Assembly: GCA_016712505.1 (NCBI GenBank) | Contig: JADJQY010000008.1 | Span: 1-64,000, forward strand | Direction of reading: 5' to 3' | Source of the DNA: Candidatus Eiseniibacteriota bacterium | GTDB lineage: Bacteria; Eisenbacteria; RBG-16-71-46; CAIMUX01 | Length of the DNA stretch: 64,000 bases | Shown: piece after piece, positions 63,949-64,000 of the stretch | How the letters are laid out: each line of letters begins with the position of its first letter | Position numbering within the stretch: position 1 is the stretch's first letter | The notes under the pieces: model-generated | Told to the model about the DNA's origin: nothing | Database searches by the model: none | What the model saw: only the letters and a program-made list of their open reading frames with translations | Position numbers and translations under genes: made by a program

Positions 63949-64000
63949 ATGCGCACGACGAAGCTCGCCATCTGCGTCCTCGCCTCCCTGCTCACCGCCA
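63949..64000 (+). CDS. Start of a secreted-protein gene (3' truncated by window edge)
   Basis: Only 17 codons are visible: MRTTKLAICVLASLLTA, a typical signal peptide. AAAGGAG stands seven bases upstream of ATG 63949, and the sigma-54 promoter lies just before. The product cannot be identified. Confidence 0.75.
   Translation, partial: MRTTKLAICVLASLLTA

Overview
The window is GC-rich, densely coded on both strands and clearly Gram-negative. It encodes outer-membrane barrels, lipoproteins, DsbD, a bactofilin and periplasmic multihaem cytochromes. A secreted beta-propeller protein ends in a FlgD/T9SS-like C-terminal segment, and there are large lineage-specific lipoproteins. Together these suggest a deep-branching FCB-type or candidate-phylum bacterium (for example Eisenbacteria-like). 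This placement is inference: no rRNA or marker set is present.

Layout. (1) 1-7.0 kb is a defence island: the 3' part of a DarG antitoxin gene, then the DISARM core drmA-drmB-drmC. (2) 7.2-13.5 kb is a minus-strand housekeeping block: rof, tRNA-Met(CAT), tilS, hpt, ftsH, folP, cdaA. (3) 13.7-16.1 kb carries an outer-membrane barrel gene and guaB. (4) 16.1-20.2 kb carries a Crp/Fnr regulator and a porin-nrfH-nrfA operon for respiratory nitrite ammonification, with a TTGAC-type palindrome upstream. (5) 20.3-23.1 kb holds an M48 TPR protease and a conserved hypothetical gene. (6) 23.4-38.7 kb is a complete chemosensory system in two convergent arms. The minus arm is cheA-cheW-globin/PAS/MCP-hemA-cheY-cheB-cheR-globin/coiled-coil. 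The plus arm encodes a HAMP-like membrane protein, a CheW/receiver-like protein, a REC-GAF-HD protein, CheD and an HDOD protein. (7) 38.9-50.6 kb encodes a GT2 glycosyltransferase, a PrpD-family protein, the propeller protein, a fungal-type homoaconitase, lipoproteins, an EEP-family protein and DsbD. (8) 50.7-61.8 kb encodes an alanine-dehydrogenase homologue with a CoA transferase, a membrane glycosyltransferase, a large lipoprotein, a bactofilin, an unusual Rho, an ALDH7-family dehydrogenase and thioredoxin. (9) 61.8-63.7 kb is a group II intron sitting directly behind the thioredoxin terminator. A sigma-54 promoter and the start of a secreted-protein gene follow.

The most distinctive system is the chemosensory cluster. 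Its receptor has no membrane segment and carries a truncated (2/2-type) haemoglobin domain. A second globin-coiled-coil protein lies at the other end of the same gene run, and the first enzyme of haem biosynthesis (HemA) is embedded between receptor and CheY. This looks like a soluble haem-based gas or redox chemosensory pathway. Two plus-arm enzymes, CheD and the HD-GYP-like domain, have lost signature catalytic residues. The second notable item is a Rho factor whose cold-shock RNA-binding domain is absent and replaced by about 310 residues of Arg/Gly-rich low-complexity sequence, although a Rof antiterminator is encoded in the same window.

Caution: at least five genes (drmA, hemA, the propeller gene, the ALDH gene, the intron maturase) and probably the GT2 gene are broken by single-base length changes in short homopolymers. 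Each is restored by one base. This pattern suggests residual assembly error rather than pseudogenes, and these genes are annotated as full-length with a frameshift note.
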